Origin: Lentisphaera profundi
GTDB lineage: Bacteria > Verrucomicrobiota > Lentisphaeria > Lentisphaerales > Lentisphaeraceae
NCBI RefSeq assembly: GCF_028728065.1
Contig: NZ_CP117811.1
Location: forward strand, 682,001-746,000
Length of the DNA stretch: 64,000 nucleotides
Direction: 5' to 3'
Positions 58,781 to 64,000 of this stretch are shown here, piece by piece (within the stretch, counting starts at the first letter, position 1; the number at the start of each line of letters is the position of its first letter). The translations under genes and the position numbers were made by a program. The notes beneath the pieces are model-generated. The model ran no database searches. It saw only the letters and a list, made by a program, of their open reading frames with translations, and was not told where the DNA came from.

Positions 58781-59263
58781 ATGAGCTATGAAAGAGATGT
58801 CTTACTGAAAATGACTGATGAAGAGTTATTAAATCGTTGTAAGACGGATCACTATATTGCTACCGGCAATGGTGGTCAAAAACGCAATAAAACTTCCAGT
58901 GCAGTTCGCTTGACGCTTAAAGATACATCCATTTCTGCAACGGCGTCAGAAGACCGTCAGCAATCGGTGAACAAGAAGAGGGCACTTCGTAAGCTGAGGT
59001 TGGCAATCGCTATGGAAATGAGGCAAGAGGCTCAGCAATGGCAGGGGCAGCTAGATATGAATCCCAAAAATGCGCAGTACCCCTTATTTATCGCAGCTCT
59101 CACCGATAATCTATTTGATAAGAATTGGCAGGTTTCCGAAGTAGCGAAATCAATGGATCTTTCCACGGGAAAGCTGATTAAGATTATCGCCAAGGACGAT
59201 ACCCTATGGCAGTTCGTGAACAAAGAACGACAAAAAAACGATTATAAGCCACTGAAGAAGTAG
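58781..59263 (+). CDS. RF-1-domain (GGQ) release-factor-like protein
   Basis: Protein of 160 aa with the peptidyl-tRNA-hydrolysing GGQ motif at residues 31-33 (ATGNGGQKRNKTSSAVRL) and no codon-recognition domain. That architecture fits ribosome-rescue or RF-H/ArfB-related proteins. The C-terminal half is not the basic tail of ArfB. It is a helical region ending in VSEVAKSMDLSTGKLIKIIAKDD that looks like a small HTH, and the end is lysine-rich (KNDYKPLKK). The role is therefore uncertain: rescue of stalled ribosomes is likely, cofactor unknown. Confidence 0.75.
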   Translation: MSYERDVLLKMTDEELLNRCKTDHYIATGNGGQKRNKTSSAVRLTLKDTSISATASEDRQQSVNKKRALRKLRLAIAMEMRQEAQQWQGQLDMNPKNAQYPLFIAALTDNLFDKNWQVSEVAKSMDLSTGKLIKIIAKDDTLWQFVNKERQKNDYKPLKK

Positions 59264-59516
59264 TTTCGGAATAAGCTCAAGTTGAGATGATCTAGGAATC
59301 ATAGTTTACTGGTGGTACGGAATAGATTTTGGCGAAAAATAATAAATGAGATTTCTCCAGATCAGGAACTCAGTCATGGAGAAACGAATCTGGATAATGC
59401 TATACTTAAACTTACTTGCTAGAGATTGACCAAGGTTTTGCGTAAATCGCAAATTATTTGACCTTATGTCAATGAGCAGGGGCAGAAACGAAATATGAAG
59501 GTACTGAAATAAAGTT

Positions 59517-60848
59517 ATGAGTCAGAATCAAAGTATGTGGTCAGTAAGTCAGGTGGCAATGGCCGTGCGCCAAGTCTTGGAGCAGGGGGTTAAGCCCTTC
59601 TGGGTCAAAGGCGAGGTCTCGAATTTAACCATCCATACCTCTGGTCATGTATATTTTTCAGTCAAAGATGCCAAGTCCCAAGTCTCCTGTACTTATTTCA
59701 ATGGTGCTCAACAAGCGCGATCTTTTCATATGCAAGATGGTATGGAAATTGAGCTTTTTGGCAGCTTAACTTATTTTGCACCCTCGGGTAGAACTCAGAT
59801 TATTGTTAGAGATCTCAGGCCAGGTGGCGTCGGCAAGTTACAGTTAGAATTTGAGATGCTCAAAAAGAAACTCAATGATGCGGGATTATTTGATCCAAAG
59901 AGAAAAAAACGACTGCCTTTATTTCCAGAAAAAATTGCGGTCGTGAGTTCCGCTAATGGCGCCGCCCTACACGATTTTTTACAAGTATTAAATCGTCGCT
60001 TCCCCGGCAAAGAAGTTTATTTGTTTCCCGTAGCCGTTCAAGGAGAAGGCGCAGCAAAAAAAATTGCTGGCGCGATTCATCGTTGTAATTTGTTGGATGC
60101 AGCGGATGTCATTGTCCTGACTCGTGGTGGCGGGAGTATAGAGGATTTATGGGAATTTAATCAAGAGCATTTAGCTTACGCAATAGCCGATTCACATATC
60201 CCGATAATTTCTGCTGTGGGTCACGAGGTTGATTTTACAATATCGGATTTTGTAGCAGATTTTCGAGCTCCAACGCCTTCTGCGGCGGCCGAATTGGTGA
60301 TTAAAAGTCGTAGTGAATTCAGCAATGATTTAAATAGCAAGATCAAAAATTTAAGTAATAATTTTGATTTGAAACTCTATGCCTTAAAGCAGCAGTATGT
60401 AAAAGTTCGTCATCGTTTAATGCTGAGCAATCCCGAGAAGAAATTACAAATGCAATCGCAGCATGTGGATTTCTTACAAGTGAAACTTGTGAAAGCGATG
60501 GAAGCACGCTTGCTTTATCACAGTCAATTAACGGCCAATTTGAAACAAAGAATGAAGGCCTGTTCACCAGATTTAGAAAGACATAGGACGGAACTTAAAT
60601 CCTTGGAAGCAAGGTTGAGTATAGCCTTTAAAAATCATTTAATTAATAAAGAAAATAAACTTAAATCCTTATCTAAGAATTTAGAATTATTAAACCCTCA
60701 GGGGACTTTAGATCGTGGCTACAGTATAGTGCGTTATAAAGGAGAGATTCTGCATTCTAGTACGGAAGTCGCTCAGGCCGATATCATAGATATACGTTTG
60801 GCTAAGGGCTCATTAACCGCAAAAGTAGAAGGGAAGACCGAGTCATGA
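59517..60848 (+). CDS. xseA: Exodeoxyribonuclease VII large subunit
   Basis: Catalytic subunit of exonuclease VII, which degrades single-stranded DNA in both directions. The 443-aa protein has the N-terminal OB domain (FWVKGEVSNLTIHTSGHVYFSVKDAKSQVSC). The catalytic part includes VVSSANGAALHDFLQVLNRRFP, VIVLTRGGGSIEDLWEFN and ISAVGHEVDFTISDFVADFRAPTPSAAAELV. A long coiled coil and the C-terminal LDRGYSIV follow. It overlaps xseB by four bases. The 253-base gap upstream has an inverted-repeat-rich stretch but no gene. Confidence 0.96.
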   Translation: MSQNQSMWSVSQVAMAVRQVLEQGVKPFWVKGEVSNLTIHTSGHVYFSVKDAKSQVSCTYFNGAQQARSFHMQDGMEIELFGSLTYFAPSGRTQIIVRDLRPGGVGKLQLEFEMLKKKLNDAGLFDPKRKKRLPLFPEKIAVVSSANGAALHDFLQVLNRRFPGKEVYLFPVAVQGEGAAKKIAGAIHRCNLLDAADVIVLTRGGGSIEDLWEFNQEHLAYAIADSHIPIISAVGHEVDFTISDFVADFRAPTPSAAAELVIKSRSEFSNDLNSKIKNLSNNFDLKLYALKQQYVKVRHRLMLSNPEKKLQMQSQHVDFLQVKLVKAMEARLLYHSQLTANLKQRMKACSPDLERHRTELKSLEARLSIAFKNHLINKENKLKSLSKNLELLNPQGTLDRGYSIVRYKGEILHSSTEVAQADIIDIRLAKGSLTAKVEGKTES

Positions 60849-61063
60849 AAGAAAAGAAATTTGAAGAAGCCTTAGGCGAATTAGAACAAATCGTGCAAGA
60901 AATGGAGCTCGGTGAGTTAAGTCTTGAAGAAAGTTTTAAAAAATTTGAGAAGGGCAATGCACTAGCAAAAGTATGTGCCGGTAAATTAACAGAAGTTGAG
61001 AAAAAAGTTAAGGTCCTAAAAGGCATTAGCGAAGAAGGACCCGAGTGGGAAGATTTAACTTAA
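60845..61063 (+). CDS. xseB: Exodeoxyribonuclease VII small subunit
   Basis: Small subunit, 72 aa, with the family pattern FEEALGELEQIVQEMELGELSLEESFKKFEKG. It starts by a four-base ATGA overlap with xseA, so the two are coupled. It binds along the coiled coil of XseA and is needed for the active complex. Length and motif leave little doubt. Confidence 0.95.
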   Translation: MKEKKFEEALGELEQIVQEMELGELSLEESFKKFEKGNALAKVCAGKLTEVEKKVKVLKGISEEGPEWEDLT

Positions 61064-61092
61064 TCTGAGTGTCTGATAAATTTAAAATCAGC

Positions 61093-61926
61093 TTAGTTTA
61101 AGAACTGTGCGTGCCATTTGATATGCTCACCGATAAACGATGAGATGAAGTAGTAAGAATGGTCGTAGCCTTCTCTATCATTTAAAATTAAATTAAGCTT
61201 ATTTTCTGCGCAGACAGTTTTTAAGGAGTCAGTTTTCAGCTGATCTTCTAGGAAATTATCTGCGAGTCCTTGTTCAACTAAAATATGATCTACTTTATTT
61301 CCCTGCTTAATAAGTTCGACCGCATCCCATTCCGACCATTGAGTTTGATCATCACCCAAGTAGGTAGTAAAAGCTTTTGTTCCCCAAGGGCAGTCGAGAG
61401 GATGAACGATCGGTGCAAATGCCGAGACGGACTGATATTGCTGGGGGTTTTTCAAAGCGCAAATTAAAGCTCCATGACCGCCCATGCTATGTCCTGAAAC
61501 AGAGGCCTTATCATTGCAAGGAAAGTTAGTTTTAATAATTCCGGGAAGTTCTTTCACAACATAGTCATACATCTGGTAGTGATCCTTCCAGCCTTCACTT
61601 GTGGCATTTAAATAGAAGCCTGCGCCACAGCCGATATCCCATGCATCTTTAATATCCTTGACGGATTCGCCCCGAGGACTTGTGTCTGGAGCGACAACAA
61701 TGATGCCATGTTCGGCAGCGTATCTTTGAAAGCCAGATTTACTGGTAAAGTTATCCGCAGTACAAGTGAGGCCCGAAAGCCAGTACAAAACAGGGCATTT
61801 TTTTTCCTTGGCTTGTGGAGGAATGAAGATCGAAAAAGTCATTTCACAATTGAGTGCCGAAGACTGATGAGAATAAAATAATTGCTGACCATTAAAAATA
61901 AGATTTTCAGACTTTTTTTCAATCAT
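61093..61926 (-). CDS. fghA: S-formylglutathione hydrolase
   Basis: Esterase-D-type alpha/beta hydrolase of 277 aa. It splits S-formylglutathione to formate and glutathione. The nucleophile sits in SGHSMGGHGAL, with Asp in QGLADNFL and His in GYDHSYYFI. The oxyanion region LYWLSGLTCTADNFTSKSGFQRYAAEHG is diagnostic. I choose ATG 61,926 (MIEKKSENL), which has AGG upstream and matches the usual length; an ATG at 61,971 would add 15 residues. It is divergent from the glutathione-dependent formaldehyde dehydrogenase, so the pair completes formaldehyde detoxification. This implies glutathione or an equivalent thiol in the organism. Confidence 0.95.
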   Translation of the reverse strand: MIEKKSENLIFNGQQLFYSHQSSALNCEMTFSIFIPPQAKEKKCPVLYWLSGLTCTADNFTSKSGFQRYAAEHGIIVVAPDTSPRGESVKDIKDAWDIGCGAGFYLNATSEGWKDHYQMYDYVVKELPGIIKTNFPCNDKASVSGHSMGGHGALICALKNPQQYQSVSAFAPIVHPLDCPWGTKAFTTYLGDDQTQWSEWDAVELIKQGNKVDHILVEQGLADNFLEDQLKTDSLKTVCAENKLNLILNDREGYDHSYYFISSFIGEHIKWHAQFLN

Positions 61927-62004
61927 TGAATTTACCTGTTGATTTTTATTATTTATCAATAAAATTAACATCAGATAAATTTTAATAAATAGCTAAAGAG
62001 ATAA

Positions 62005-63117
<1,113 letters not shown>

Positions 63118-63148
63118 AGAAGTCACCAGTCTAAGTTAGAAATAAAAA

Positions 63149-63173
63149 AGGCCTCAATACGAGGCCTTTTTTT
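63149..63173. terminator. Bidirectional rho-independent terminator
   Basis: AGGCCTC-AATAC-GAGGCCT flanked by an A run on the left and a T run on the right, between frmA and the convergent gene that ends at 63,172. Works in both directions. Confidence 0.93.
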
Positions 63174-64000
63174 ATAAGTTGAGTAGTGTGATCATGTTTT
63201 CTTTAATGATTTCACCCATATTTTTGCACTTTAAAAAGCTTTTAGTCTTGTGGAACTCAGCGAGTTCTGTTCTGAGTTGTAAAATATTTTCATCTGCCGC
63301 GAGTTTATCTTTGCTCATGCATCGAACGAGGCTTTTGACCTGTTGCTTTGAATAGAGAAAGCGACGGTTAATAATATTGCGCTCTTCGCGTTGGTACTGA
63401 CGTACGGTCTCAGGATTTAAGAGATCCATACAAAGTTGGACAATTTTTTGATTCTCAGGGAAAAATTGAGGTAAGTAAACCTGAACTTTGCCTTCGTGAC
63501 AAAATTGATCAAAATCAATCGGTCGAACTCGGTATTGATCTTCTTCTACATCGGGAGTGACCGTTACAACGTAATTATATGAACGCATATCACCAATTAA
63601 AGAGGTGAAGCAACGTTCGTTAAATTTGACAAATTCCTTACAAAGACGCACGGGATTAACAGTTTTCTGCGAGAGATTATGTTCAATAAAATGATCACCG
63701 GGAATGCCAATGATATGCTCTTCGATTAGAGTGCTATGGTCAACCATATAATTGACGCGATTAGGAGATAAAAGTCCTTCAAATTCGAGGCCATAGATAC
63801 GGGAAGCATCGGCTTTTTTGACATAGAAGTGATCGCGATTATCATTAAATTTATTGATAACGCGAATTCGGAAAGGACGCGAGTTGGCAAAAGCACAGTA
63901 GTCAATGCGATCAATACTCAAATGTTCAATAATGGATTTATCACCACCTGCTAATAGTGTCACATAAATTTCGATTAAAGCCTTTTCGAGGATGATTTGA
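63172..64000 (-). CDS. Protein of unknown function (5' end beyond window)
   Basis: The frame is open to the window edge, so the N-terminus is missing; a GTG at 63,963 is in frame but need not be the start, because the reading continues upstream as ILEKALIEIYVTLLAGGDKS. About 275 residues are visible. Features include FRIRVINKFNDNRDHFYVKKADASRIYGLEFEGLLSP, HIIGIPGDHFI and VRPIDFDQFCHEGKVQVYLP. The pattern of a strand pair with ...VKKADASRIYG and a later ...RPIDFDQ recalls the kinase-like fold of some phosphotransferases, but I cannot assign a family. Convergent with frmA. Confidence 0.55.
   Translation of the reverse strand, partial: QIILEKALIEIYVTLLAGGDKSIIEHLSIDRIDYCAFANSRPFRIRVINKFNDNRDHFYVKKADASRIYGLEFEGLLSPNRVNYMVDHSTLIEEHIIGIPGDHFIEHNLSQKTVNPVRLCKEFVKFNERCFTSLIGDMRSYNYVVTVTPDVEEDQYRVRPIDFDQFCHEGKVQVYLPQFFPENQKIVQLCMDLLNPETVRQYQREERNIINRRFLYSKQQVKSLVRCMSKDKLAADENILQLRTELAEFHKTKSFLKCKNMGEIIKENMITLLNL

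Noticed and set aside
59264-59516. Possible structured RNA or small gene upstream of xseA (inverted segments TTTCTCCAGAT and TGGAGAAA/ATCTGGA)
   Set aside because: The stems are short and overlapping, there is no coding frame with a start, and no known leader element is associated with xseA.

Overview
The window reads as a chromosome segment of a marine member of the PVC superphylum, most likely Lentisphaerota (Lentisphaera-like). The grounds are the gene families: sulfatases, prepilin-like DUF1559 proteins, paired DUF1552 and PSD-cytochrome (DUF1587/1595/1592/1588/1585) proteins, ECF sigma factors paired with membrane Ser/Thr kinases, FHA-domain proteins, EF-hand secreted proteins, and a modest GC content. 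This is inference from family content; no rRNA or other taxonomic marker gene was seen.

Bases 1-24,700 are an accessory region full of repeats. It holds a sialate O-acetylesterase (cut by the window edge), a GH95 alpha-L-fucosidase, a ThuA-like lipoprotein, two tandem operons each pairing an FHA-TM-PSD-cytochrome fusion with a DUF1552 Tat protein, an SGNH hydrolase, two DUF1559 pilin-like genes, an overlapping ECF sigma/Ser-Thr kinase pair, an IS200/RAYT-like transposase inside a repeat hairpin, and an IS110 element. Intergenic spaces carry two families of palindromic dispersed repeats, a 406-bp tandem duplication and several chimeric gene fragments. Seven genes share an upstream TGTTAAG-N17-CTTCTAT element (N18 in one), which I read as a common promoter class.

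Bases 24,700-38,400 continue the same biology: a lone Ser/Thr kinase, a pilin-sulfatase pair, a sulfatase/EF-hand operon, a divergent ECF sigma/kinase pair, another pilin-like gene, a secreted pectate-lyase-fold protein and a broken DUF1552 gene. A second promoter-like pattern (TTGTCAC-N17-GTTT) precedes the two sulfatase transcription units.

Bases 38,400-64,000 are mostly core genome: proS, a PMT-like glycosyltransferase, mgtE, purM, hisB, a HIT protein, a GGQ release-factor-like protein, xseA-xseB, and divergent S-formylglutathione hydrolase / glutathione-dependent formaldehyde dehydrogenase. Within it is a six-gene operon for uronate and deoxysugar catabolism (KDG kinase, tagaturonate-reductase-like, KDPG aldolase, zinc dehydrogenase, aldo/keto reductase, rhamnose/fucose mutarotase), divergent from an apparently frameshifted AraC regulator. 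There is also an FHA protein with a perfect 20 x 9-bp coding minisatellite.

Taken together, the organism appears to strip sulfate, acetyl and fucosyl groups from algal or mucus-type polysaccharides and to feed fucose and uronates into KDG/KDPG metabolism. Ser/Thr kinases, FHA proteins and ECF sigma factors look like the regulatory layer. The most novel candidate system is the FHA-TM-PSD cytochrome/DUF1552 modules with their shared promoter class next to an ECF-kinase pair.
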